A DNA stretch of 64,000 nucleotides from Roseiarcus sp963709185 (GTDB taxonomy: Bacteria; Pseudomonadota; Alphaproteobacteria; Rhizobiales; Beijerinckiaceae), in contig CAVPVQ010000006.1 of assembly GCA_963709185.1 (NCBI GenBank), forward strand, positions 279,998-343,997, read 5' to 3'. The notes under the pieces were generated by a model. It searched no databases and was not told the DNA's origin. It saw only the letters and a program-made list of their open reading frames with translations. Positions within the stretch are counted from its first letter, which is position 1. Each line of letters opens with the position of its first letter. Below, piece by piece: positions 8,396 through 17,488 of the stretch. The position numbers and the translations under genes were made by a program.

Positions 8396-10003
8396 ATGAA
8401 TGTTTCCACCCTGATCGATCCGTCCGCCGGCGTCGCCGTTGTCGGCGCACAGGGACCGCGGTTTGACGAAATACTGACGCCGGCCGCCCTCGCCTTTCTC
8501 GCCGACCTGCACCGACGTTTCGACGCGCGCCGGCGCGAATTGCTGGCGCGGCGGATGGCGCGCCAGAAGCTGTTCGACGCAGGCGAGACGCCGGATTTTC
8601 TGCCCGAGACCCGCGCCATTCGCGAAGGCGATTGGCGGGTCGCGCCCATTCCCGACGATCTCCTCGACCGCCGCGTCGAGATCACCGGCCCGGTCGATCG
8701 CAAAATGATCGTCAATGCGCTGAATTCCGGCGCCAGCGTGTTCATGGCCGATTTCGAAGACGCCACCTCGCCGGTCTACGCCAATCTGATCGAGGGCCAG
8801 ATCAATCTCAAGGACCGCTGGGCGGGTCAAATCGATTTCACCGACGCAGGCAGCGGCAAGAGCTACAGGCTCGCCGCCGACCCCGCGGTGTTGATCGTCC
8901 GCCCGCGCGGCTGGCACCTGCCCGAGCGCCACGTCACGGTCGACGGCGAGGAGATTTCGGCGTCGCTGTTCGACTTCGGCCTCTATGTCTTCCACAACGC
9001 CAGGACACAGATCGCGGCCAGCGCAACGCCGGCATTCTACCTGCCCAAGCTGGAGAGCCATCTCGAGGCGCGGCTATGGAACGAGGTGTTTGTTTTCGCC
9101 CAGGAGAGGCTCGGCATTCCCCTCGGGACGTTCAAGGCGACGGTGCTGATCGAAACCCTGCCCGCCGCCTTTGAAATGCACGAAATCATCTACGAGCTCC
9201 GCGCGCACATGGCCGGCCTCAACTGCGGCCGTTGGGACTATATCTTCTCGTTCATCAAGCGGCTCGGCAAGAACCCGGCGTTCCTCACTCCCGACCGCTC
9301 GGCGATGACGATGGGCAAGGCGTTCCTCGCCACCTATTCGCTTCTGCTGATCCAGACGTGCCACCGTCGCGGAGCGTTCGCGATGGGCGGCATGGCCGCG
9401 CAAATCCCGGTCAAGGGCGATCGGAGCGCCAATGAGGCCGCCTTCGCCAAGGTGCGCGCCGACAAGGAGCGCGAGGCGGCCAACGGCCACGACGGCACCT
9501 GGGTCGCCCATCCCGATCTCGTGCCCATCGCGCGCGAGGTGTTCGACCGGCTGATGCCCGGCCCCAACCAGCTCGAGGTGAAGCGCGACGACGTTCACGT
9601 CACGCGCGAAGCGCTGCTTGAAGTCCACGAGGGCGTGCGCACCGAGGCGGGGCTGCGCGAAAACATCCGGGTCGGCGTCCAGTATATCGAGGCGTGGCTG
9701 CGCGGCCGCGGCGCCGTGCCGCTTTACAACCTGATGGAGGACGCGGCGACGGCGGAGATTTCGCGCGCCCAGATCTGGCAATGGCTGAAGCTCGGCGCCC
9801 GCCTCGACGACGGCCGCGTGGTGACGCCGGAACTGTTCAAGGCAACGTTCGCCGACGAGATGGGAAAAGTGCGCGACAGCGTCGGAGCCGCGGCGTTTGA
9901 ATCGGGACGCTTCGACGAGGCGATCCGGCTGTTTTCCGACATGTCGCTGAGCCGCGACTTCGAGGAATTCCTGACGCTGCCCGCCTATCGACTGCTCGAC
10001 TGA
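8396..10003 (+). CDS. aceB: malate synthase A
   Basis: The 536-residue product is malate synthase A, condensing glyoxylate with acetyl-CoA to give malate. Family motifs are F-M-A-D-F-E-D-A-T-S-P, R-P-R-G-W-H-L-P-E-R-H, the L-I-E-T-L-P-A-A-F-E-M-H-E-I signature, G-L-N-C-G-R-W-D-Y-I-F-S and the late A-Q-I-W-Q-W catalytic segment. The length matches the A isoform (about 530) rather than the G isoform (about 720). The ATG at 8396 follows AAGAGGG; an in-frame ATG at 8312 lies outside the homology. No isocitrate lyase is nearby, so glyoxylate from the glycolate oxidase 3 kb upstream is a plausible substrate source. Confidence 0.95.
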   Translation: MNVSTLIDPSAGVAVVGAQGPRFDEILTPAALAFLADLHRRFDARRRELLARRMARQKLFDAGETPDFLPETRAIREGDWRVAPIPDDLLDRRVEITGPVDRKMIVNALNSGASVFMADFEDATSPVYANLIEGQINLKDRWAGQIDFTDAGSGKSYRLAADPAVLIVRPRGWHLPERHVTVDGEEISASLFDFGLYVFHNARTQIAASATPAFYLPKLESHLEARLWNEVFVFAQERLGIPLGTFKATVLIETLPAAFEMHEIIYELRAHMAGLNCGRWDYIFSFIKRLGKNPAFLTPDRSAMTMGKAFLATYSLLLIQTCHRRGAFAMGGMAAQIPVKGDRSANEAAFAKVRADKEREAANGHDGTWVAHPDLVPIAREVFDRLMPGPNQLEVKRDDVHVTREALLEVHEGVRTEAGLRENIRVGVQYIEAWLRGRGAVPLYNLMEDAATAEISRAQIWQWLKLGARLDDGRVVTPELFKATFADEMGKVRDSVGAAAFESGRFDEAIRLFSDMSLSRDFEEFLTLPAYRLLD

Positions 10004-10018
10004 CGAGCGAAACGCGCC

Positions 10019-10879
10019 GTGCCGGATCGACGGAATTTGAAGACGACGACAGACGACGGCGGCGCGCGAGGATTCTCGCTTCGCGAGACGCTGCGTCGCC
10101 GCGTCGGCGATTCCCCCTATCGCGCGATCACCCAGGCGCCTCGCCTGATGAACTTCCTGTTTCGTCCGCACTACGAGCGTGAGGTCGAGGCGTTGCCGCA
10201 GTTGGTGACGACCGGCATGACGTGTTTCGATATAGGGGCCAACTACGGGCACTATTCGCGGCTGCTTTCGCCGATCGTCGGCGAATCCGGAAGCGTTTAT
10301 GCTTTCGAGCCTTCGGCCATCACCTGCCAGGGCTTGCGCAACGCGCGCTTTCTGTTGCGGCTGCGCAACGTGCACATCACCCAATGCGCGCTCGCGGAAG
10401 CGCCCGGCGCGCTCACCCTGACCATTCCGGTGAAGCGTCATGGCGGCCTCGGCGTCGCGCTGGCGCATCTCGGCGAGGCGGCGGACGGCCGACCCGGCCT
10501 CGCCGAAACCGTCGCGGTGAAGACCCTCGACGGCTTCGTGAGGGAGCGCGGCGTCGCGGCCTGCGACTTCATCAAATGCGACGTGGAAGGCGCGGAGCTT
10601 CGGGTTCTGGAGGGCGGGCTCGACACGATCAGCCGCTTCAAACCCACGATGCTGCTGGAAATCGACGCAAACTATCTCAGGCGAAACCGTCACACCATCG
10701 CCGATGTAGAGACCTTGCTGCGCCAGCAGGACTACCAGTTCTATGTGTGGGACAATGGCGCGTTGCGGGCCGCGCAAGGCCTGTCGGATCAGCGCAACAA
10801 TTTCGCCATTCATCGAAGCCGGCGGCCTGCTGCTTCCTTCGCGCCGCCCGCGCCAGCCAGCCTCGACGAGCGCCGGTAA
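10019..10879 (+). CDS. FkbM family methyltransferase
   Basis: This is a 286-residue SAM-dependent methyltransferase of the FkbM family. The SAM-binding motif I is T-C-F-D-I-G-A-N-Y-G-H-Y-S. The family-specific D-F-I-K-C-D-V-E-G-A-E segment lies in the second half, followed by L-L-E-I-D. The N-terminal 60 residues look like an alpha-helical lead-in, and the C-terminal 25 residues are Ala/Pro-rich. It starts at GTG 10019, 16 bases after aceB. The substrate is unknown; relatives methylate sugars or lipids. Confidence 0.85.
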   Translation: MPDRRNLKTTTDDGGARGFSLRETLRRRVGDSPYRAITQAPRLMNFLFRPHYEREVEALPQLVTTGMTCFDIGANYGHYSRLLSPIVGESGSVYAFEPSAITCQGLRNARFLLRLRNVHITQCALAEAPGALTLTIPVKRHGGLGVALAHLGEAADGRPGLAETVAVKTLDGFVRERGVAACDFIKCDVEGAELRVLEGGLDTISRFKPTMLLEIDANYLRRNRHTIADVETLLRQQDYQFYVWDNGALRAAQGLSDQRNNFAIHRSRRPAASFAPPAPASLDERR

Positions 10880-11098
10880 AGGATTCGGCTTCGCCTTCGT
10901 CAAACGACGAGCGCTTCGCGGGCGTCGCCGTCGGCCGCGCAAAAGCCACAAGGACGCCGCAATCGAGACCTGGCCGTCTTTTCGCCGCTGCGCGAGGCTT
11001 CCGCGCATTGCCGATATTTCACCCGGCGCCCTCCTTGGATCGCCGCCAAGCCCGCCCATATGGTCTGCGCGGGCTCATCGCCCCGAATGGAGACCCTT

Positions 11099-11851
11099 AT
11101 GACCCCCGAAGAACGCCAAATGCTCGCCGGCCTGTTCGAACGCGTCGGCGCGGCCGGCTCGGCGCCGCGCGATCCGCAGGCGGAGGCTTTCATCGCCGAG
11201 GCGGTTCGCGCGCAGCCGCACGCGCCCTACGTTCTCTCGCAAACGGTGCTGGTGCAGCAGCAGGCGCTGGAAAACGCCAGCCGACGCCTCGCCGAGCTCG
11301 AAGCGCAGGTCAAAGCTCAGACCGCGCCGCCGGAGGAAACCAGCTTCCTTGGCAATATCGGCCGATCGCTGTTCGGCGGCGGCCAGCCCGCCCCGGCGCC
11401 GCCCCGCCCGAGCTACGAGCCAAGCCCCGCGTCCCGCGCATACGCGCCCGATCCCGGCTATCAACGCCAGCCCGCCTACGCGCCCCCGCCGCCTCAGGCG
11501 GGACCGTGGGGCGGCCAGCAGGCGGCGGCGCCGTCCTCCGGCGGCGGCTTCATGCAGAACGCGTTGACAACGGCGGCCGGCGTCGCCGGCGGCATGGTGC
11601 TCGCGCATTCGCTCGGCAACCTGTTCGGCGGCCACATGGGCGGTTATGGCCTTGGCGGCCTCGGCGGCGGATTGGGCGGCGGCGAGGTGGTCAACAATTT
11701 CTACGAGAGCGCGCCCGATGCGGCCGGCCAGCACGCGCAGGATGTGCTGCAGGACCAGGACCAGGATCAGGACGACGCCCAGGACGCCTCGTATGACGAT
11801 TCCGATCTTGGCGGCGGCGACGGCGGAAGCGACGGCGGCTATGACACCTGA
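11099..11851 (+). CDS. DUF2076 family protein
   Basis: This 250-residue protein begins with the DUF2076 signature M-T-P-E-E-R-Q-M-L-A-G-L-F-E-R. A helical region with Q-T-V-L-V-Q-Q-Q-A-L follows, then a proline/tyrosine-rich linker, a glycine-rich hydrophobic stretch (G-G-M-V-L-A-H-S-L-G-N-L-F-G-G) and an acidic Asp/Gln tail. The start at 11099 is preferred over one four codons upstream because it matches the family N terminus. Function is unknown. Stem-loop 11867-11895 follows the stop. Confidence 0.85.
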   Translation: MTPEERQMLAGLFERVGAAGSAPRDPQAEAFIAEAVRAQPHAPYVLSQTVLVQQQALENASRRLAELEAQVKAQTAPPEETSFLGNIGRSLFGGGQPAPAPPRPSYEPSPASRAYAPDPGYQRQPAYAPPPPQAGPWGGQQAAAPSSGGGFMQNALTTAAGVAGGMVLAHSLGNLFGGHMGGYGLGGLGGGLGGGEVVNNFYESAPDAAGQHAQDVLQDQDQDQDDAQDASYDDSDLGGGDGGSDGGYDT

Positions 11852-11866
11852 TTCGGCCGACAAGAC

Positions 11867-11895
11867 AGCCGCTTCGGTCCAAGACCGGAGCGGCT
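11867..11895. terminator. hairpin between convergent genes
   Basis: A 13-bp stem with one mismatch (arms 11867-11879 and 11883-11895) and a 3-base loop lies between the convergent DUF2076 and L,D-transpeptidase genes. It probably acts as a bidirectional terminator, although a T-tract is lacking. Confidence 0.5.
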
Positions 11896-11906
11896 GAGCC
11901 GCCGGG

Positions 11907-12722
11907 TCAGATGACGACCACCCTGGCGCCCACCGGCACCCGGTTGTAGAGGTCGATGACGTCCTGGTTCATCATGCGGATGCAGCCGGACGACACGTTC
12001 TTGCCGATCGTCCAGGGCTCGTTGGTGCCGTGGATGCGATACATCGACGAACCGAGATAGAGGGCGCGGGCGCCGAGCGGGTTGCCGGGCCCGCCGTCCA
12101 TGTGGTCCGGCAGTTCGGGGCGCCGCAGCAGCATTTCGGCGGGCGGCGTCCAGCCCGGCCACTCCGCCTTGCGGCTGACCGTCTTGACGCCCGCCCATTC
12201 GAATCCGGGCCGTCCGACGCCGACGCCATAGCGCAGCGCGCGCCCGTTGGGCTCGACGAGAAAGAGGAATTTGTCCGGCGTGTCGATGATGATCGTGCCG
12301 GGCCGCTCGCGACCGTCGTAGGCCACTTCCTGCCGGCGGAATTGCGCATCCGGGACCTCGCGCGGCTCGGCCGGCGCGTCGCCCGGGCCAAGCGCGGCGA
12401 GCCGCGTCACGGCATCGGCGGACGCCGCGGGCGGGTTTCGGACGATCGGCCGGGCTTGCTCCCCCGGCGTGTTGTAGCGCGCCGCGACGCCGGAATAGCC
12501 CGTCACCAGATATTCGAGGAAGCCGCCGCCGTAGGCGCCCGGCGTTCTTTCGGCGTCTGGCGCCGGCGGCGCGGCTTGCGCGGGGCCAATTCCGGAAATG
12601 ACCATCGGGACCTGTTGCGCGCGCGACGCGACAGGGCTCGCGACGAGCCCGGCAAGCGCCAAAGCGGCGGGCAGGATGATTGGCGGGATTGGCCTAAGGA
12701 AGCTGCGATGGTGGCGTAGCAT
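11907..12722 (-). CDS. secreted L,D-transpeptidase (YkuD domain)
   Basis: This is a 271-residue exported L,D-transpeptidase that would form 3-3 peptidoglycan crosslinks or attach proteins to the wall. An N-terminal signal peptide (about residues 1-35) ends near A-S-R-A-Q-Q. The YkuD domain occupies the C-terminal half. It carries G-T-I-I-I-D-T at its start, Y-R-I-H-G-T-N-E-P, and the catalytic S-S-G-C-I-R-M motif with its cysteine. The ATG at 12722 is the only start that puts the signal peptide at the N terminus. A second member with the same catalytic core lies at 17489-18112. Confidence 0.92.
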   Translation of the reverse strand: MLRHHRSFLRPIPPIILPAALALAGLVASPVASRAQQVPMVISGIGPAQAAPPAPDAERTPGAYGGGFLEYLVTGYSGVAARYNTPGEQARPIVRNPPAASADAVTRLAALGPGDAPAEPREVPDAQFRRQEVAYDGRERPGTIIIDTPDKFLFLVEPNGRALRYGVGVGRPGFEWAGVKTVSRKAEWPGWTPPAEMLLRRPELPDHMDGGPGNPLGARALYLGSSMYRIHGTNEPWTIGKNVSSGCIRMMNQDVIDLYNRVPVGARVVVI

Positions 12723-12963
12723 GATCAAGCCCCGGATCCGCGACGCGCGGAAGCTCGACCGCTCCCCTCTCTCGCCTCGCCGATCCCGGTTATACTCGAA
12801 TATTGACAGCAAAATTCGCAATTTATGGGTGATGGTTATTGGATCGTGTCTTGCCGCATCAAGTAAACGCAAGCTTAGAAATCGTCATGAATTTTCCGTT
12901 GATAAAGATGATGAAGGGATTCCCGTCGCCGGCCGCGGGGCCGCGCAAACCGCGGCGGAGCGG
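12723..12963. other. AT-rich intergenic stretch
   Basis: No gene is supported here. The part from about 12780 to 12920 is markedly richer in A and T than anything around it and probably contains the promoter of the L,D-transpeptidase gene. I could not fix a clear -35/-10 pair. Confidence 0.4.
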
Positions 12964-14383
12964 TCAGGCGCGCGCCCGCACCAGCGCGCCGACGCTCATG
13001 CGGAGCCCCGCGACGTCGAGCGCATAGGCGAGCGCGCCGTAGAGCAGGATTCCGAACGTCGACTGCACGGCGAGCACGAGGAGTCCCGGCGTCTGCGCGC
13101 GCAGCGGCAGCTCGACGACCACCATGGCGGCGGTCGCCACCAGCGTCGAGAGAATGTCCACGCCTCGCGGCCACGCCGGCCTTGTCGCCGCGGCCTGGGC
13201 GAGGCCGACCGCCAGGCCGACGGCGAACGCGCCCGATTGGGCGAGCGCCAGCCAATAGCCGTCGGAGCCGCGCGGCAGCGCCGCCACCAGGATCGCATCG
13301 GCCGCGCAGGCCGACAGCGCCGACACGATCATCGGCGCGGTGCGCTTGCCGATCTGGAAAATCGGCGCCACCGCGAACAACAGCAGCACGAAACACAACA
13401 GGCCGGGCAGCATGGCGGTCAGATAGACCGCGAACGGACCGCGAAACGCGGCGGGGATGATCAACGCCTGAAAGCTCGGCAGAATCAGCCAGACGCCCGG
13501 CGCAGGCCGGCAGGATCACCGCGAACACCACGCCCATATTGTGGGCGATTTGCGCCCGCGCCTCCTCGGCGCCATGGGCTTCGTCGGCGCGCACCGCCAG
13601 TTGAAACAGCAGCACGTCCAATGTCGAGGCGATCGCCGCCAGGATGCGAACGCCAAGATCATTGGCCAGCGAGAACTGGCCGGTCTCGCCATAGCCATAG
13701 AGAGCGCTGACGAGCAGGCGATTGGCGAGCGGGATGAACTGAAACAGCATGGAGGCCCAGACCAGCGGCAGGCCATAGCGCATGTATTCGAAAGCGAGCG
13801 CGCGCCGCGCGTTGCGCGGGCCGGCGTTGGCGTCCCTCAAGGTGCGCCACGTATTGACCAGCGAGCCGGCGACGCTCAGGCAGATGCCGGCCATGGCGAT
13901 CTCGGCCGAGGCGAACCACCACGCGCCGCCGACCGTCAGCGCGAGTCCGAGCACGTTCTTGACGAGGGTGATGCGCGCATAGGCGCCGTTGTGAAAGCGC
14001 GCGCGGGCCAGCGCGGTGCGATAGTCATAGGCGCCATTGGCGATCGCGGTCGCCGCCGTCATGACCAGCAGGCCGGGCGACAGCCCAAGGTCCAGTCCGG
14101 AAAATCCGAGTGCGACAGCGGCGATGCCGACGATCATGCTGAACGCCGCGAAACAGGCGTCGAGCGTGGCGCGCACCTGCGGCCGCTCCTTGCGCGTGCG
14201 CGCGGAATAGAAGCGCACGGCGGCGAGCCGGACCCAGTCGAAGGCGCCGGAATTGATGATCACCGCCGTCGCCGAGGCGATCGCGAAACGACCGAATTCC
14301 GCCGGTCCGAGGAACTTGGCGACGAGCAGCCCAACCAGAAAGTTGAACAACGCGTTCAAGGCGAAGGCAAACCCGACGGCCAT
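12964..14383 (-). CDS. polysaccharide flippase (MATE/Wzx-like), split by one extra base
   Basis: The corrected product has about 472 residues and looks like an oligosaccharide flippase of the polysaccharide biosynthesis family. The N terminus (A-L-N-A-L-F-N-F-L-V-G-L-L-V-A-K-F-L-G) is typical, and many hydrophobic helices follow. The N-terminal two thirds end at V-F-A-V-I-L-P-A-C-A-G; the rest continues in another frame. Removing one C from the CCC at 13496-13498 (plus strand) gives A-G-V-W-L-I-L-P-S-F-Q-A-L-I-I-P-A-A-F-R, a smooth join. A TGA lies two codons before the ATG at 14383, so that start is fixed. No glycosyltransferase genes are adjacent. Confidence 0.8.
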
Positions 14384-14481
14384 CGATCAGATCCGGTGCG
14401 CGGGGCGGCGGCGGTCCAGCTTCGCTGGAGCGGAAACGGCCTGTGTTAGCGGATCGGCGATAAGAAAGTCTTGATGACCGG

Positions 14482-15288
14482 TTACGGCGGCCAGGCGCCG
14501 GGCGCGCCTCGCCCACTCAGCGGATTGCGCTCGTCCCAGGCGTAGGCGATCGTCTCGAAGCGCATGGCGCGCAGGTCCGCCAGCAACAGCCGCCCGACCA
14601 GGCCGCCGTCGTCATCGGCAAAGCCGCCGACGATTTCCCGGATGACTTCGAGCGCCATCAGCGACCCCAGGACGCCGGCGAGCGCGCCTAGCACGCCAGC
14701 TTCGGCGCAGGCCGGAACGGTTCCCGGCGGCGGCGCTTCGGGAAAGAGGCACCGATAGGTCGGGTTCGGCGCGCCTTCGCGATTGCGCTCGTAGGGCTTG
14801 AGGGTGGTCAGCGAACCGTCGAATTCGCCGATCGCCGCGCTGATCAGCGGCCGATGCTCAAAGAAACAGGCGTCGGAAACGGCGTAGCGCGTCGCGAAAT
14901 TGTCGGAGCCGTCGACCACCACGTCATAGCCGGCGACCAGCGCCCTGGCATTTTCCTCATCGAGGCGGCGGGCGATCTTTTCGACGCGCACGTGAGGGTT
15001 GAGCCGGGCGATCGCCTCCTGCGCGCTGTCGACCTTGCGGCGCCCGACGTCGGCGGTCCCATGCAGCACCTGACGCTGCAGATTGGAGAGCGAGACCACG
15101 TCGTCGTCGACAATGGCGATTTCGCCGACCCCGGCGCCGGCCAGATATTGCAGCAAGGGGGAGCCGAGGCCGCCCGCCCCGATCGCCATCACGCGCGCCG
15201 CCTTGAGCTTGTTCTGCCCGGGGCCGCCGACGCCGCGAAGCACGATTTGGCGAGCGTAGCGCTCGATCTCTTCGCCTGAAAGTTTCAT
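14482..15288 (-). CDS. moeB: MoeB/ThiF family adenylyltransferase
   Basis: This 268-residue E1-like enzyme adenylates the C-terminal glycine of a ubiquitin-fold sulfur carrier (MoaD or ThiS). Visible are R-Y-A-R-Q-I-V-L near the N terminus, the nucleotide-binding I-G-A-G-G-L-G-S-P loop, D-D-D-V-V-S-L-S-N-L-Q-R-Q, D-G-S-D-N-F-A-T-R, and the C-terminal zinc region starting Y-R-C-L-F-P followed by P-A-C-A-E-A-G-V-L-G. No rhodanese domain is attached. MoeB and ThiF cannot be separated from this context because no other molybdopterin or thiamine gene is near. Confidence 0.85.
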   Translation of the reverse strand: MKLSGEEIERYARQIVLRGVGGPGQNKLKAARVMAIGAGGLGSPLLQYLAGAGVGEIAIVDDDVVSLSNLQRQVLHGTADVGRRKVDSAQEAIARLNPHVRVEKIARRLDEENARALVAGYDVVVDGSDNFATRYAVSDACFFEHRPLISAAIGEFDGSLTTLKPYERNREGAPNPTYRCLFPEAPPPGTVPACAEAGVLGALAGVLGSLMALEVIREIVGGFADDDGGLVGRLLLADLRAMRFETIAYAWDERNPLSGRGAPGAWPP

Positions 15289-15470
15289 TCCGAAGTCAAT
15301 CTACGCGCGTTTTCCCGCCGCGATCAATTGCACATCGCCCAGGACGCGCCGAGGCGAGCGCGGCGAGGGTTCGCCCCGTCCCCAATGGCGCACAGGCGTT
15401 GACGCCGGCGTCCACGGGGGCGTTAATCGACGCGATCGCGCGCCGGCTCTGCATCGTTCGGAGATCACTC

Positions 15471-16091
15471 GTGAACATCCTGTCGCGCGTTGCGCCCGCG
15501 CTCCGGTTCCTGGTCGCCGAATTTGGCCCGCTGATCGTGTTCTGGGCGTTGGCGCTGACGCTGGGCTCGAAAGCGGCGATCGCCGGATCGGTCGCCTACA
15601 TCCTCGCGGACGCGGCCTGGCGCTACCGACGACGCCTGCCGGTGACGCAACTCTACATGTTCTCGAGCGCCCTCACCGTGATGTTCGGCGCGATCGACCT
15701 GTTCGCGGTCACGCCGTTCATGCTGAAATACAAATCGGTCCTCACCAATATCGCGACCGGCGTCGCTTTCGTCGTCGGAGCCCGCGGCGCCAAACCGATG
15801 CTGCAGGAGCTCGCCGAGCAGCGCGGCTCGGTGCTCCCCGAGGGCGCCGACATCCGGCGGTTTTTCCAGATTTTCACGCTGCTGTGGGCCGCCTATTTCT
15901 TCATCAAGGCGGCGTTCTACACCTGGCTGGGCGCGGTATTGCCGCTGACCGAGGCGATGGCGGTGCGCTCGGTCGGCGGCGGCGTCTCGCTCGGCCTGAT
16001 GATCGCGCTGAGCGTGACCCAGGGACGGCGTCTGTTCTTTCTGTGCCGCTGGCTCAGACTACTGCCGCCGGCTCCCGCGGGGCGCGGCTGA
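15471..16091 (+). CDS. septation protein A (YciB/IspZ family)
   Basis: This 206-residue integral membrane protein belongs to the septation protein A (YciB) family, linked to cell-envelope and division processes. It has about five hydrophobic helices. The family features are F-G-P-L-I-V-F-W early on and the R-F-F-Q-I-F-T-L-L-W-A-A-Y-F-F-I-K-A helix in the second half. The GTG at 15471, preceded by GGAG at 15460-15463, is preferred because the family begins there. It is flanked by unrelated genes on the opposite strand. Confidence 0.8.
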   Translation: MNILSRVAPALRFLVAEFGPLIVFWALALTLGSKAAIAGSVAYILADAAWRYRRRLPVTQLYMFSSALTVMFGAIDLFAVTPFMLKYKSVLTNIATGVAFVVGARGAKPMLQELAEQRGSVLPEGADIRRFFQIFTLLWAAYFFIKAAFYTWLGAVLPLTEAMAVRSVGGGVSLGLMIALSVTQGRRLFFLCRWLRLLPPAPAGRG

Positions 16092-16112
16092 TCGGCGACA
16101 GCGCGCCCCGCC

Positions 16113-16826
16113 TCAGAGGCGAAGCGGCGCGTTCGGATACGACAATTGCTCGCGCGCCCGCCATTCGTGCGTGACGTAGTTCAGGATCACCGAGCGGCGC
16201 ACGCCCTCGATCGGCCGTTTCTCGAAACCATGCCAGGTGTTGTCACCGGGCACGAAGATCATGGCGCCGCCGCGCCGGAAAGGCGGCGAGCCGAAATGGC
16301 GTTCACGGCTCGAATAAATGTCAGTCCCCAGCTTTTCGTGGCCGGGACCTTCTGACAGGTAGATCAGGCAGGTGAATTTCTTGACGCCGAGGTCGGTGTG
16401 CGGCTCCAGCCAGAAGCCGTCGATATCCTGCGCGTATTCCAGCCGCAGGAATGTGTCGTCGATCGGCGCGCCGAACACGTCGCGGATAAGGCGGGCGATC
16501 CTGACCGACTGCAGCGCTTCGGCGACCGCGCGCATGACCGGAAAGCGCGTCATCGCGGCGGAGTCGAAATAGCTGCGCTGATCATTGTGCAGCTCCCGCT
16601 TGCCGGAGACGCCGTCGAGCGTTGGCGCGGCGAAAGGCAGATCGGCCAGTTCGCTCGCCACCTCGTCCGGCAGGCATTTCTCGATCAGAAAGTGGCGGTA
16701 CGGCTCATCGAAGGTCTGGCGTTTGGCGATCGACGCGGCGAAAGCATCCGCCACCCGAGCGGCGGCGGGGCTCGGCGAGTCGGACGAAAGCCGGGCTTCG
16801 ACGGAGTGCGCTGGCATCAAATCCAC
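16113..16826 (-). CDS. 2OG-Fe(II) oxygenase family protein
   Basis: This 237-residue protein looks like a 2-oxoglutarate/Fe(II)-dependent dioxygenase of the prolyl-hydroxylase-like superfamily. The iron facial triad is probably H143 and D145 (in E-P-H-T-D-L-G) with H199 (in N-T-W-H-G-F). R210 in the next strand (V-R-R-S-V-I-L-N-Y) would bind 2-oxoglutarate. The first 35 residues are low complexity. Substrate unknown. It is convergent with the septation protein gene, with 21 bases between their stops. Confidence 0.8.
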   Translation of the reverse strand: MDLMPAHSVEARLSSDSPSPAAARVADAFAASIAKRQTFDEPYRHFLIEKCLPDEVASELADLPFAAPTLDGVSGKRELHNDQRSYFDSAAMTRFPVMRAVAEALQSVRIARLIRDVFGAPIDDTFLRLEYAQDIDGFWLEPHTDLGVKKFTCLIYLSEGPGHEKLGTDIYSSRERHFGSPPFRRGGAMIFVPGDNTWHGFEKRPIEGVRRSVILNYVTHEWRAREQLSYPNAPLRL

Positions 16827-16880
16827 CTCGAACTGGTTAAAAGGGGGCGCAATCTAGTCTCGCGGGACTCCTCCGGCAAG

Positions 16881-17138
16881 TTACTCGATCCCCAGCGCCG
16901 ACAGGTAGAGACCAAGGATTTCCTCTTCCTCGCGGCGCTTGTCACGATCCTGTTTGCGGATCGAGACGATCTTGCGAAGGATCTTGACGTCAAATCCCGT
17001 CCCTTTGGCTTCGCCGTACACTTCCTTGATATCCTCGGCGATCGCTTTCTTTTCTTCTTCGAGCTTTTCGATCCGCTCGATGAATGCCCGCAGATGGGCG
17101 GCGTTGACGTGTTCCGTGCCGACGTTGTCTGTGCTCAT
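16881..17138 (-). CDS. UPF0335 (DUF2312) protein
   Basis: This 85-residue protein is strongly conserved in Alphaproteobacteria. It is almost entirely helical, with a coiled-coil region (I-E-R-I-E-K-L-E-E-E-K-K-A-I-A-E-D-I) followed by V-Y-G-E-A-K-G-T-G-F-D and the C-terminal R-K-Q-D-R-D-K-R-R-E-E-E motif. The ATG at 17138 gives the normal family length; upstream frame extensions are Arg-rich and non-coding. Its function is unknown; the GapR/DUF2312 group includes nucleoid-associated DNA-binding proteins, so DNA binding is plausible. Confidence 0.9.
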   Translation of the reverse strand: MSTDNVGTEHVNAAHLRAFIERIEKLEEEKKAIAEDIKEVYGEAKGTGFDVKILRKIVSIRKQDRDKRREEEEILGLYLSALGIE

Positions 17139-17488
17139 ACCCGGTCCATTGAGGCGAAGTGAAAGACGCACCGGAGGCATGGCCGTCCCGGCGGCGCGCG
17201 TCAAGCGCCGTGTCGTCCCCGCCCACGGCCCGGTCGGCGCGATCCCGCGCGGCGAACGCGACGAGCGGCAAATGGTCGCGCCGGACGCGTCATCCCGTAA
17301 CAGGACGCGGCGGCGGGAACCCGCCGCCCGGCTGGCGCGGAAGCGGAACGAAAAGTGAAGTTCGGTGTTTTCAATGTCACGATTAAGTGGCATTACGCAG
17401 CAGTTCGGCGCCGCGTTCGCGGAAGGGGCGATTAACCCCTCCACCGTATGGTAACCGAAATCTTACAGGGCATTGGGCGGGACTGGAG
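17139..17488. other. 350-base divergent intergenic region
   Basis: This lies between the divergent DUF2312 and lipoprotein L,D-transpeptidase genes and should hold both promoters. A small hairpin (arms AGGGG 17424-17428 and CCCCT 17436-17440) is the only structure I see. No convincing gene or RNA is present. Confidence 0.4.

Noticed and set aside
9074..11059. Long open frame (661 codons) on the minus strand opposite aceB and the FkbM gene
   Set aside because: It is antisense to clearly conserved genes and is Arg/Ala/His-rich, the usual shadow pattern in GC-rich DNA.
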